Origin: Chitinophagaceae bacterium
GTDB taxonomy: Bacteria > Bacteroidota > Bacteroidia > Chitinophagales > Chitinophagaceae
Length of the DNA: 64,000 bases
Direction: 5' to 3'
Assembly (NCBI GenBank): GCA_019638475.1
Contig: JAHBTR010000002.1
Coordinates: 372,001 to 436,000, forward strand
Position 1 is the first letter of the stretch. Each line of letters begins with the position of its first letter. Position numbers and translations under genes: made by a program. The notes below the pieces were generated by a model. That model had not been told where the DNA came from, did no database searches, and saw only the letters and a list, made by a program, of their open reading frames with translations. Shown here piece by piece: positions 1 to 8,510 of the stretch.

Positions 1-162
1 AGTAAGTTGTAAAGTAATTTTTTTTTGCATGAATGTTGGCTATACTGTTGGCAAAACTATTTAACTGAACAATACATTTTACTAACACTGACTAATTTTT
101 TATAAACGAATAGGCAAAGCACTATCTTATACCTATCATTAAGTGTATCTTTACCAAGATTT

Positions 163-729
163 ATGACAACAAAAAAAGAATTAAGAAAACAGTATAAAGA
201 AAAAAGAGCCACTATTTCTTCAAGCAATAAAATGAAGTGGGACGATTTGATGCTTATACATTTGCAACAATTTGATTTTGGCAAGGCACAATCACTGCTT
301 ACTTATTGGCAAATGGAGCATGAACCAAATATGCAATTATATACTTCTTATTTAAGACATAGTATTTATAATTTACAAATTGCTTATCCTGTATCAAATT
401 TTACAACAGAAACCATGAAAGCTATGGCTATTAATGAAGAAACAGTTTATAAAGAAAATAGTTATGGAATTACTGAACCTACCAATGGAGAAGTTGTATT
501 GCCTGAAACAATAGATATTGTTTTTCTCCCAATGCTAATTTGTGATAGGCAAGGTTATAGAGTAGGTTATGGTAAAGGATTTTATGATAAATATTTGGCT
601 CTTTGTAGAAAAGATGTGATAAAAATTGGCTTTAACTACTTTGATCCAATAGAAAAAATAGCTGATACCAATAAATTTGATATACCTTTAGACTATTGCA
701 TTACACCCCAAAAGATTTATGAATTTTAA
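163..729 (+). CDS. 5-formyltetrahydrofolate cyclo-ligase
   Basis: This 188-residue cytosolic protein fits the 5-FCL (methenyl-THF synthetase) family in length. The family uses ATP to convert 5-formyl-THF into 5,10-methenyl-THF, returning stored folate to one-carbon metabolism. The family's C-terminal signature GYGKGFYDKYL is at about residues 135-145, and the N-terminus is Lys/Arg-rich (KKELRKQYKEKR), as is usual for the substrate-binding region. The ATG at 163 is the first good start. It is the first gene of a tight operon: its 3' end overlaps lpxK by 11 bases, which suggests translational coupling. A weak -7-like element, TATCTTTA, lies about 10 bases upstream. Identification is by motif and length. 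Confidence 0.92.
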   Translation: MTTKKELRKQYKEKRATISSSNKMKWDDLMLIHLQQFDFGKAQSLLTYWQMEHEPNMQLYTSYLRHSIYNLQIAYPVSNFTTETMKAMAINEETVYKENSYGITEPTNGEVVLPETIDIVFLPMLICDRQGYRVGYGKGFYDKYLALCRKDVIKIGFNYFDPIEKIADTNKFDIPLDYCITPQKIYEF

Positions 730-1807
730 TACTATATTTTTAAAATCATTCAGAGTTTTATTATTGCCATTTGCATTAGTATATGGATTAATAGTCATCA
801 TCAGAAATTGGCTATACGATAAAAACTATTTAAAAAGTGCTAAGTTCAATTTTCCACTTATTTGTGTAGGCAATTTAGCAGTTGGAGGAACAGGAAAATC
901 TCCTATGGTAGAATATTTGGTACGTTTATTAAAACCACATTTTAAAACTGCTACACTTAGCAGAGGTTATAAAAGAAGAACCAAAGGTTATGCTTTAGCC
1001 AATGAAAATACAACAGCTTTAGAAATTGGTGATGAGCCTATGCAGTTTCATGTAAAATTTCCTGATATTACTGTAGCTGTAGGAGAGGAGAGAATGGTAG
1101 CTATACCTCAAATGTTGCATGATAAATCCGATTTGCAAGTAATAGTTTTAGACGATGCTTTTCAACACAGAGTTGTCAACGCTGGATTAAATATTTTACT
1201 GACAGATTATAGCAATATATACACACAAGATATTTTTTTACCAACAGGCGATTTGAGAGATGAAAAAAAGAGTGCAAAAAGAGCCGATATTATTATTGTT
1301 ACCAAATGCCCTGCAAATATTACTCAAGATAAAAAATATACATTATTAAGAAGTATAAAACCTAAGCAGCATCAAAGAGTATTTTTTACAACTATTGATT
1401 ATGGCACTCCTTATCATATTTATAATAAACAAGATGAATGGATTTTAACTTCCAATGATGAAGTATTATTGGTGTGTGGCATTGCTAATCCTAAACCTTT
1501 AAAAGAATATTTATTAAATACTGTACATACTTATTATCAGAAAGATTATAGCGACCATCATATTTTCAACATTGATGATTTGAATGAAATAAAAGAACGT
1601 TTTAACAAAATTCATGTAGGCAGAAAATTAATACTTACTACAGAAAAAGATGCTGTAAGACTTATTAAATTTTCTGAAGAGTTAAAAGATATTCCTATGT
1701 ATGTATTACCTGTAAAACATACATTTTTATTTGATGATACAGAAGTATTTGATAATTTGATATTAGATTATGTACAAAATTTTAAGTTAGAAATACATGA
1801 AGCATAA
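719..1807 (+). CDS. lpxK: tetraacyldisaccharide 4'-kinase
   Basis: LpxK phosphorylates the 4' position of the tetraacyl-disaccharide 1-phosphate lipid A precursor at the inner face of the inner membrane. The 362-residue protein has a hydrophobic N-terminal anchor (about residues 8-27), then the P-loop in VGGTGKSP (about 55-62), and LDDAFQHR further on, which corresponds to the family's conserved metal/ATP-binding segment. Its length is normal for the family. It overlaps the upstream folate gene by 11 bases and the downstream rnr by 11 bases, so the three genes are probably one transcript. Its presence implies a Gram-negative envelope with lipid A. Confidence 0.95.
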   Translation: MNFNTIFLKSFRVLLLPFALVYGLIVIIRNWLYDKNYLKSAKFNFPLICVGNLAVGGTGKSPMVEYLVRLLKPHFKTATLSRGYKRRTKGYALANENTTALEIGDEPMQFHVKFPDITVAVGEERMVAIPQMLHDKSDLQVIVLDDAFQHRVVNAGLNILLTDYSNIYTQDIFLPTGDLRDEKKSAKRADIIIVTKCPANITQDKKYTLLRSIKPKQHQRVFFTTIDYGTPYHIYNKQDEWILTSNDEVLLVCGIANPKPLKEYLLNTVHTYYQKDYSDHHIFNIDDLNEIKERFNKIHVGRKLILTTEKDAVRLIKFSEELKDIPMYVLPVKHTFLFDDTEVFDNLILDYVQNFKLEIHEA

Positions 1808-3815
1808 AAGGAAAAAAAATCATCATACAACCAAAGAAACTCATTTGCCAGCAATAACCTTAACAGGCACTTTAGATGTAACTCGTAGTGGTGTAGGTTA
1901 TGTAATAGTAGAGAATAAAGTAAAAGATATTCTCATAAGACAAGAAAATCTTCATACTGCATTACATGGCGATACTGTAAAAGTAAAAATTGTCAAAGAA
2001 AATTATCGTACAGGAAAATCTGAAGGAAAAATAACGGAAGTAATTGCAAGAAAACAAGTAGAGTTTATTGGACGTTTGCAACGTTCTGCCAATTTTGCTT
2101 TTTGTATTCCTAATTCAGATAAACCAATGCCCGATATTTTTATTCCTTTAGAAAATATACATGAGGCACAAAATGGAGAACGTGTTGTAGTACGTTTAAT
2201 TAAATGGGAAAAAGGAGATAAAAAACCTATTGGCAAAGTGGTTAGTATTTTATCTGCTGAAGATGAAAATGATATTGCTATGAAAGAAATTTTAGCAGAA
2301 GCTGGTTTCCCTTTATCTTTTCCTGATGAAGTGATGAAAGAAACCAATCTGTTACCAGAAAAAATTTCAGTTGCCGAAATCAACAAAAGAAAAGATTATA
2401 GAAATGTATTGACATTTACCATAGACCCTGTAGATGCAAAAGATTTTGATGATGCTATTTCAATTAAAGCAATTAAAAATGATTTGTATGAAATAGGTGT
2501 ACATATTGCAGATGTTAGTCATTTTGTAACACCTTCAACAAAATTAGATGAGGAAGGGTATAAAAGAGCTACATCTGTTTACTTACCAGATAGAGTAAAC
2601 CCAATGTTGCCAGAAAAAATATCAAACGATTTGTGTTCATTAAAACCAAATGAAGATAGATTAACTTTTTCTGCTGTGTTTGAAATGAATACAAAAGGAG
2701 TTATCAAAAATTATTGGCTTGGTAAAACGATTATTCATTCTGATAAAAGATTTACTTATGAAGATGTGCAACAAACTATTGAAACTAACAATGGTTTGTA
2801 TAAAACAGAAATTTTACTGTTAAATAATATAGCCCAACAATTACGAGCAAGTAGATTTAAAAAAGGAGCTATTAATTTTTCATCTCAAGAAGTAAGGTTT
2901 CAGTTAGATGAAAAAGGAAAACCCATAGGCATTGTTGTTAAGCAAAGCAAAGAATCGCATCAGTTGATAGAAGAATTTATGTTATTAGCCAATAGAACAG
3001 TAGCAGAACATGTATCAAAAATTGCAGCAAAAAATCCAATTCCTTTTCCTTATCGTGTGCATGACCAACCAGATGAAGAAAAGCTACAACACTTTGCTGC
3101 ATTGGCTTTGAAGTATGGTTATAAGCTCAATACTTCTTCTCCAGAAAAAATAGCTGAGAGTTTTAATGCTATGTTAGAAGCAGCCAAAGGAAAACCAGAA
3201 CAACAAATTTTAGAGCAACTTGGTATTAGAACAATGGCAAAAGCTGTTTATACTACCAATAACATAGGGCACTATGGTTTAGCCTTCAAATACTATTGTC
3301 ATTTTACTTCACCTATTAGGCGTTATCCTGATATTTTAGTACATCGTACATTACAAAGTTTGTTGCAAGAAAAACCAGTGATTGATAAAAAAATGGAAGA
3401 GAAATGCAGACATTGTAGCGAAAATGAAAAAGCAGCAATGGACTGTGAACGTTCAGGTAATAAATACAAACAAGTAGAATTTTTAAAAGACCATGTAGGA
3501 GAAATTTTTGAAGGAGTTATTAGTGGTGTTGCAGCATTTGGTCTTTTTGTAGAAACCATAGAGCATAAATGTGAAGGCTTAGTAAGTTATGTAAGTTTAA
3601 CAGAGTTTGATGATTTTAGATTGGTAGAATCTGATTATTGTTTGGTAGGAAAAAATAGTAATAAAGTATTTAGAATGGGAGACAAAATTTTGATAAAAGT
3701 AATAGCTGCCAATGTAGAAAAAAAGCAATTAGACTTTGAGTGGATAATTAATAAAGAGGAAGAACAGTTTATCAAGAAAATAAAAGGGAAGAAAAAACTT
3801 AAAAAGAAAAAATAA
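1797..3815 (+). CDS. rnr: ribonuclease R (RNase II/RNB family 3'-5' exoribonuclease)
   Basis: A 672-residue processive exoribonuclease acting on structured RNA. In order, the sequence shows a basic N-terminus, cold-shock/OB-like domains (about 20-170), the RNB catalytic domain with the acidic cluster DPVDAKDFDDAI at about 210-221 (Mg2+-binding aspartates), and a C-terminal S1 domain (about 570-645) ending in a Lys-rich tail (KKLKKKK). Such a basic tail is typical of RNase R rather than RNase II. The start ATG overlaps the end of lpxK. An inverted-repeat terminator follows about 50 bases after the stop. Confidence 0.95.
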   Translation: MKHKRKKNHHTTKETHLPAITLTGTLDVTRSGVGYVIVENKVKDILIRQENLHTALHGDTVKVKIVKENYRTGKSEGKITEVIARKQVEFIGRLQRSANFAFCIPNSDKPMPDIFIPLENIHEAQNGERVVVRLIKWEKGDKKPIGKVVSILSAEDENDIAMKEILAEAGFPLSFPDEVMKETNLLPEKISVAEINKRKDYRNVLTFTIDPVDAKDFDDAISIKAIKNDLYEIGVHIADVSHFVTPSTKLDEEGYKRATSVYLPDRVNPMLPEKISNDLCSLKPNEDRLTFSAVFEMNTKGVIKNYWLGKTIIHSDKRFTYEDVQQTIETNNGLYKTEILLLNNIAQQLRASRFKKGAINFSSQEVRFQLDEKGKPIGIVVKQSKESHQLIEEFMLLANRTVAEHVSKIAAKNPIPFPYRVHDQPDEEKLQHFAALALKYGYKLNTSSPEKIAESFNAMLEAAKGKPEQQILEQLGIRTMAKAVYTTNNIGHYGLAFKYYCHFTSPIRRYPDILVHRTLQSLLQEKPVIDKKMEEKCRHCSENEKAAMDCERSGNKYKQVEFLKDHVGEIFEGVISGVAAFGLFVETIEHKCEGLVSYVSLTEFDDFRLVESDYCLVGKNSNKVFRMGDKILIKVIAANVEKKQLDFEWIINKEEEQFIKKIKGKKKLKKKK

Positions 3816-3824
3816 AAAATTTGG

Positions 3825-3844
3825 TGGAAAGATATTTTCATTCA
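3825..3844. repeat. 20-bp sequence shared with the nrdJ leader
   Basis: The 20 bases starting TGGAAAGATATTTTC recur with one mismatch at 50500-50519, upstream of nrdJ. The core GAAAGATATTTTC is a near-palindrome. Here it lies just after the rnr stop and before the terminator hairpin. In one frame both copies would read WKDIF. The function is unknown; it may be a dispersed repeat, a protein site, or coincidence in AT-rich sequence. Confidence 0.4.
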
Positions 3845-3868
3845 GTACAAATATTGTAGCTAAAAAAA

Positions 3869-3898
3869 ATCCTCAATGCTTTTAATACATTGAGGATT
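3869..3898. terminator. bidirectional intrinsic terminator (rnr / secDF)
   Basis: A perfect inverted repeat with arms AATCCTCAATG and CATTGAGGATT and a short AT loop is flanked by an A-tract on one side and a T-rich run on the other. It lies between the convergent rnr and secDF genes and can serve both. Confidence 0.8.
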
Positions 3899-3919
3899 TT
3901 AATTTTATTTAATTAAACT

Positions 3920-6900
3920 TTATTTTTTCTTTAATTTACCTAAAGGTTTATTTTTTGCCATATCAACCAATATTGGTGCAGCTACAAAAATAGAAGAATA
4001 AGTACCTGTAATTACTCCAATAAGCATGGCAAAAGAAAAGCCTCTTGTAACTTCTCCACCAAAAATGAATAAAATTAATATTGTTATAAACACAGTTAAA
4101 GAGGTCATAATTGTACGACTCAAAGTTTGATTAATGGCAGTATTTACTACCTCTTCTTTGCTTAAATTAGGATATAAGCCTGTATCTTCTCTAACCCTAT
4201 CATACACAATAACTGTATCATTCATAGAAAAACCAATAACTGTCAGTATAGCTGCAATAAAGTGTTGGTCTATTTCTAATGGGAATGGTACAATATTTTT
4301 TGCAAAAGAGAAAACAGCTAAAGTTACAAACACGTCATGCATTAAACTTACAATAGTACCAAATGAATATCTCCAATCTCTAAATCTCAAGAAGATATAC
4401 AAGCATATCATTATTACTGCTACAATAGCTGCTTTTACAGCTCCTTGTTTTAAGTCTTTAGATATGGTAGGTAATACCGTTTGTGAACGTTGTTTATAAT
4501 TAGTAGAAAAATCATGGAAGGTGGTGCCTTCGGGTAAATATTTTTTCAATCCTGCAAACAAAGTTTGCTCTACTAATGAATCTACTTTTTGTCCTGTTTC
4601 ATGAATTTTATAAGAAGTAGTAATATCTAATTGTTCAGCAGTACCTACAGTTTTAATAATAGGTGTTTCGCCTTCAAAATTATCTTTTAGTTCTGTTCTT
4701 AAAGCATCAATAGAAACTGGTTTATCAAATTTTATAACATAACTACGTCCTCCAGCAAATTCTACACCTTCGTCAAATCCATTAAAGAAAGATGCAATAC
4801 CTAATAAAAATATAATAACAGAAACAAAGTAGGCTATTTTTCTATACTTGATGAATGGGAAAGTGGCATGTTTAAAAATTCTGCTAGATACTTTGGTAAA
4901 ATATTTAAAGTGGCGGTCTTTTTTACTATCAGCATATATATCTGTAATTAATCTTGAAACCAAGATACCACAAAATAAACTTAATGATAACCCAAGCATT
5001 TGCGTTGTAGCAAAACCTAAAATAGGTCCAAAACCAAAATTAAATAAAATAGCAGCCGTTAAAAAAGATGTAACGTGAGAGTCAATTACAGGTGCTAAAG
5101 AACGTTTATAACCATCATCTACTGCTACTGCATAGCTTTTACCTTTTATCAGTTCTTCTTTAATACGTTCAAAAATAATTACGTTAGTATCTACTGCCAT
5201 ACCAATAGTTAATACTAAACCAGCTATACCTGCTGCTGTAAGTGTAAATCCTAAAGCAGCCAATATGCCAACAGTATATAATAGGTTTAGAATAAGGGCA
5301 ATATTGGCAACCCAACCACCTGTATTATAATATACTACCATTAAAGCAAAAATGATTAGGAAGGAAAGCAAGAAACTCATACCACCACCTTTTACAGCTT
5401 CTGCACCTAAAGTTGGTCCAATAATTTGTTCCTGTACAATTTTGGCAGGTGCTGGTAGTTTACCAGTTTGTAATATATCTGCTAAATCTTGTGCTTCTTT
5501 TACAGTAAAGTTTCCTGAAATTTGAGAGCTACCTGTAGTAATAGGTTCATTAACATTAGGAGCAGAATAAACAAAATTGTCTAAAACAATAGCAATAGGT
5601 TTTCCTACATTTTTAGTAGTTAAATCACTCCAAAGTTTAGTGCCTTCTTTATTCATATTCATGTGAATAATGGCTCTACTACCATCATAACCTTGTTTGG
5701 CTTCTGCTACATGTTCTCCTTCTAATTTTGCCTGACCATTATCTAAAGTTTTTATGGCATAAAGATTTAAAAGAGATTTAGATGCTTGACCATCTTCACC
5801 CTCTGCTTTACCATACATAAAAACTAAGTTATTAGGAAATTTACTTTTCACAATATCCATTGCTAAATATTGATTAAGTAATCCTGTATCTTTCATAGCT
5901 ACATAAGCCAATGCTGCTGGATAAGAATATCCTCCTTTTCTGTTAGGAGAGGCTTGGTGCTCATTACCTCCTAATAGTAAAGATTTTATTGGGTCGGCAT
6001 TATGTTTATTTTTAACAGTATCGGTAGAAGCTGTTGTTTCATTATTATCTACATCAGATATTTTTAAAACTTTAGTAGTATCTATTGTAGTAGAAACAGT
6101 AGTATTGGTTGTTGTTGTATCTTTTGATGGTGTAGCATCTTCTTTTACACCATTCAAATAATCTTGTAATGATTTATTAGCAGTTTCAAAGCCTTTTACT
6201 AATTCATTATCTTGAAAGGTATATACTTCAAAAAATTGCAAGTTAGCTGTAGATTGTAAATATCTACGAACCCTATCATGGTCTGTAACACCAGCCAATT
6301 CTACTGTAATAATTCCTTTAGCTGGGTCTTTATTAATATTGGGAGAAGCTACCCCAAATTTATCAATACGTTTATTGACTATTCTAAATGTATTGGCAAA
6401 AGCATTTTCTGATTGTTCCTTTAAATAAGATATGACTTTTGAATCGCTATCATCAAATTTTATTTTACCACTACTTTTAGCGGCAAAGAAAGGAGCAAGT
6501 TTGCCAGAAGGATTATTTTTTTTGTACTCTTGTGCAAACAAAGAAACTAAGTCGGCATTACTATTAGCTTTTAATTTAACTGCTGTACCTAATGCCTGTT
6601 TAAATTTTTCATCTTTTGTATAGCCAGACAAAGATTCAATTAGTCCATCTAAACCTACTTCCATAGTAACACTCATACCACCTTGTAAGTCTAAGCCTAA
6701 TAACAGTTCTTTATCCTTAGCACTTTGATAAGTAGTTAATCCAAATAGACCTACTTTACTTTCTTTTGTACTATCTAATAAGCGTTGTAAACGTACTTTT
6801 TTAATTTCTTCTAAAGTATCATTGTACAATGCTTGTAATTCTATATTATTAGAATATTTTTCTTTTGCAGAAATAAAATTATTTTCTACCCACTTATCAG

Positions 6901-7015
6901 CACTTTTGCTCATATCGTTTTCATGGTTATGAACAATCCAAGTAAATGATAGTTGATACAAACAAATAAGAATAAGTGCAATAGCAAAAAATCTAACTAA
7001 ACCTTTAAGTTGCAT
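3920..7015 (-). CDS. secDF: fused protein translocase subunit SecD/SecF
   Basis: This single polypeptide (1031 residues from the chosen start) joins SecD and SecF, the RND-like subunits that use the proton gradient to pull exported proteins through SecYEG. It has an N-terminal membrane segment (LVRFFAIALILICLYQ), a SecD motif DLQGGMSVT, a large periplasmic part with a Thr-rich insert, a SecD membrane block including TIGMAVDTNVIIFERI, then a SecF half containing FNGFDEGVEFAGGRSY and VIGFSMNDTVIVYDRVRE. Fusion of the two is common in Bacteroidota. An upstream in-frame ATG at 7081 exists, but a promoter (7049-7082) overlaps it, so the ATG at 7015 is chosen. Confidence 0.95.
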   Translation of the reverse strand: MQLKGLVRFFAIALILICLYQLSFTWIVHNHENDMSKSADKWVENNFISAKEKYSNNIELQALYNDTLEEIKKVRLQRLLDSTKESKVGLFGLTTYQSAKDKELLLGLDLQGGMSVTMEVGLDGLIESLSGYTKDEKFKQALGTAVKLKANSNADLVSLFAQEYKKNNPSGKLAPFFAAKSSGKIKFDDSDSKVISYLKEQSENAFANTFRIVNKRIDKFGVASPNINKDPAKGIITVELAGVTDHDRVRRYLQSTANLQFFEVYTFQDNELVKGFETANKSLQDYLNGVKEDATPSKDTTTTNTTVSTTIDTTKVLKISDVDNNETTASTDTVKNKHNADPIKSLLLGGNEHQASPNRKGGYSYPAALAYVAMKDTGLLNQYLAMDIVKSKFPNNLVFMYGKAEGEDGQASKSLLNLYAIKTLDNGQAKLEGEHVAEAKQGYDGSRAIIHMNMNKEGTKLWSDLTTKNVGKPIAIVLDNFVYSAPNVNEPITTGSSQISGNFTVKEAQDLADILQTGKLPAPAKIVQEQIIGPTLGAEAVKGGGMSFLLSFLIIFALMVVYYNTGGWVANIALILNLLYTVGILAALGFTLTAAGIAGLVLTIGMAVDTNVIIFERIKEELIKGKSYAVAVDDGYKRSLAPVIDSHVTSFLTAAILFNFGFGPILGFATTQMLGLSLSLFCGILVSRLITDIYADSKKDRHFKYFTKVSSRIFKHATFPFIKYRKIAYFVSVIIFLLGIASFFNGFDEGVEFAGGRSYVIKFDKPVSIDALRTELKDNFEGETPIIKTVGTAEQLDITTSYKIHETGQKVDSLVEQTLFAGLKKYLPEGTTFHDFSTNYKQRSQTVLPTISKDLKQGAVKAAIVAVIMICLYIFLRFRDWRYSFGTIVSLMHDVFVTLAVFSFAKNIVPFPLEIDQHFIAAILTVIGFSMNDTVIVYDRVREDTGLYPNLSKEEVVNTAINQTLSRTIMTSLTVFITILILFIFGGEVTRGFSFAMLIGVITGTYSSIFVAAPILVDMAKNKPLGKLKKK

Positions 7016-7048
7016 AATTAGTAACGGTTTTACATTTTTTAGAGTGGG

Positions 7049-7082
7049 CAAAGATAGGGGATTGAAATATGCAATATGCAAA
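7049..7082 (-). promoter_or_regulatory. Bacteroidota-type promoter of secDF
   Basis: On the minus strand a -33 TTTG (7079-7082) is followed after 22 bases by an exact -7 box, TATCTTTG (7049-7056), matching TTTG-N19..22-TAnnTTTG. The predicted transcript starts around 7040-7045, so secDF translation should begin at 7015. Confidence 0.7.
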
Positions 7083-7161
7083 AAACAATAAAAAGGTTTT
7101 ATTTAAAATAAAAAATCAAGAAAAATATAGTCTTTTAGCTGCTTTTAAAGTAAATAAAAAT

Positions 7162-7632
7162 TTAGGGTATAACGTCTGTAAGTGTAATATCAAAATATAA
7201 TGGGGCATTGGCAGGTATAGCACCTGAGCCTGTACAACCATAAGCCAATGCAGAAGGAATAATCAATTTTATACGTCCTCCTTTTTTAATTAAGGGTATT
7301 CCTTTTTGCCAACCATCAATTAAACTATTCAAATACCAGCCAGTTTGTGTAGGGTCTGCTTGTGCATCAAACTGAGAGCCATTTAATAATGTACCATGAT
7401 AATAGATAAAAATTCTAGAATTAATAGTGGGCGTTATACCTGTTCCAGCATCTATTATTTCATAAAATATACCAGAAGAATGTTCTGTATATTGAATGTT
7501 ATTTGCAGTGCAAAATGCAATAATTGCAGGTTTTTCATCTGTAGCAGCTATTGGCGTACAGCCTTCTTTATTTTTAGTACAAGAGATTAAAATACTGGTA
7601 AGTATTATTATAACAGCAAAAAATTTCTTCAT
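7162..7632 (-). CDS. FKBP-type peptidyl-prolyl cis-trans isomerase lipoprotein
   Basis: A 156-residue protein with a lipoprotein signal (hydrophobic stretch then LISC at about residues 15-18), so it is probably anchored to a membrane facing the periplasm. The rest is an FKBP domain: YYHGTLLNGSQFDAQ, then WQKGIPLIKKGGRIKLIIPSALAYG, and near the C-terminus PLYFDITL. It should catalyse proline isomerisation during folding of exported proteins. It is upstream of and co-directional with secDF, but about 80 bases plus the secDF promoter separate them, so they need not be co-transcribed. The C-terminus is the usual end of an FKBP domain. Confidence 0.9.
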   Translation of the reverse strand: MKKFFAVIIILTSILISCTKNKEGCTPIAATDEKPAIIAFCTANNIQYTEHSSGIFYEIIDAGTGITPTINSRIFIYYHGTLLNGSQFDAQADPTQTGWYLNSLIDGWQKGIPLIKKGGRIKLIIPSALAYGCTGSGAIPANAPLYFDITLTDVIP

Positions 7633-7669
7633 AATTAAGGATAGAAATATGTTCTTATAGACAATACTA

Positions 7670-8005
7670 TCATTTTTTTTGCTGCACTTGCTTGTCTGTT
7701 TTTTTCTTTTTGGCTAATAATTCAAGGTATTGCTGTTCGTATTGTTCCCATTTATATTTTCTATTAAGAAAAGCAATAAAAACTGATAATACAATTACTG
7801 CAATTAAAAAAACTATTGGGCTAAGTTTTGAATTGGCAACCATAGTTGCCCTTATATACCAACCACTAAAAATGAGTACTAATGTGGTAAAACCAATTAA
7901 AAGCCCCATGGTTAAACCAATAATAAATTGTTTGGTATTTTTTTTCTGAGCTATTCTGTTCTTTTCCCAATATACAATAAATTTTTCTTCTTTTTCTGTA
8001 AGCAT
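7670..8005 (-). CDS. small two-span membrane protein, unknown function
   Basis: 111 residues. A charged N-terminus (MLTEKEEKFIVYWEKNR) is followed by two predicted membrane segments, about residues 27-50 (FIIGLTMGLLIGFTTLVLIF) and about 63-80 (IVFLIAVIVLSVFIAFL), then a basic, Gln/Lys-rich tail (YEQQYLELLAKKKKTDKQ). It is probably an inner-membrane protein with both ends cytoplasmic. No catalytic motif is visible and I do not recognise a named family. It lies 37 bases upstream of the FKBP gene on the same strand and may be co-transcribed with it. Confidence 0.7.
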   Translation of the reverse strand: MLTEKEEKFIVYWEKNRIAQKKNTKQFIIGLTMGLLIGFTTLVLIFSGWYIRATMVANSKLSPIVFLIAVIVLSVFIAFLNRKYKWEQYEQQYLELLAKKKKTDKQVQQKK

Positions 8006-8032
8006 AAAGGCAAAAGTAAAAGAAACATAAAT

Positions 8033-8062
8033 AAAAAAGCCCTCCTGTAGAAACAGGATGGC
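8033..8062 (-). terminator. intrinsic terminator of the small lipoprotein gene
   Basis: On the minus strand, arms GCCATCCTGT and ACAGGAGGGC around the loop TTCT are followed by a run of six T. The transcript of the 8165-8365 gene would run about 100 bases past its stop before ending here. Confidence 0.75.
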
Positions 8063-8164
8063 CTCTAACGATTGCTTGCCATATGAAAATTTTTAATAAC
8101 TGTATAATTAAAGCAAGCTACCTCTTACGCACATTTTCTATTTTGTACAGTTATGCTGCTATAA
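8063..8164 (-). other. structured 3' untranslated region, possible small RNA
   Basis: This 102-base stretch between a stop codon and its terminator holds two complementary pairs. A nine-base pair (ATAACTGTA at 8096-8104 with TACAGTTAT at 8146-8154) interleaves with a six-base pair (GCTTGC at 8074-8079 with GCAAGC at 8113-8118), which is a pseudoknot-type topology. There is also a near direct repeat, CCTCTAACG and CCTCTTACG. I do not recognise a known RNA family. Confidence 0.35.
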
Positions 8165-8365
8165 TTATTTTGTAGCAGGAGCTTCAGCAGCTGGAGTTTC
8201 AGCAGCAGGAGCTGGAGCTGTAGTATCAGCAGCTGGAGTTTCAGCAGCAGGAGTTTCAGCGGCAGGAGCTACAGTTGTTGTGTCAGCAGCTGGAGTTTCT
8301 GGAGTTTCAGAACTATTACAAGCTACGAAAGCTACGATTGCTAATAATGCAAGTACTTTTTTCAT
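8165..8365 (-). CDS. small Pro/Ala/Thr-rich lipoprotein
   Basis: 66 residues. A lipoprotein signal (MKKVLALLAIVAFVAC, Cys at 16) is followed by a mature part built almost wholly from variations on ETPAA, DTT and APA. The DNA accordingly contains degenerate tandem repeats of a 12-15 base unit (GCAGCTGGAGTTTCA-like on the plus strand). There is no folded domain; it is probably an extended, surface-exposed or periplasmic spacer-like lipoprotein. Short proteins of this style are common in Chitinophagales. It is transcribed divergently from the sigma factor at 8511, with an inverted GTAACCC/GGGTTAC pair between them. The repeats make copy-number change by slippage plausible. Confidence 0.8.
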   Translation of the reverse strand: MKKVLALLAIVAFVACNSSETPETPAADTTTVAPAAETPAAETPAADTTAPAPAAETPAAEAPATK

Positions 8366-8419
8366 AATTTTTGTTTTTTTTGTGAATTAATTTCTACTTA
8401 ATACCAAATTTGTAAAAAA

Positions 8420-8476
8420 GGTAACCCTTAATTCAAAAAAATCTAAAAAATTTTTTTTAACAACCGAATGGGTTAC
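8420..8476. promoter_or_regulatory. inverted GTAACCC / GGGTTAC pair between divergent genes
   Basis: GTAACCC at 8421-8427 and its exact reverse complement GGGTTAC at 8470-8476 flank an AT-rich centre in the 145-base gap between the small lipoprotein gene (minus) and the sigma factor gene (plus). Each copy points towards one of the two genes, as paired promoter or operator elements would. An extracytoplasmic-function sigma -35-like element is one possibility; this is inference. Confidence 0.35.
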
Positions 8477-8510
8477 TTTTATTCATTTAATAGTATAAAC
8501 AATACAACTT

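Noticed and set aside
57..284. Minus-strand reading frame at the left end
   Set aside because: It overlaps the start of the well-supported 5-FCL gene and has no recognisable protein features.
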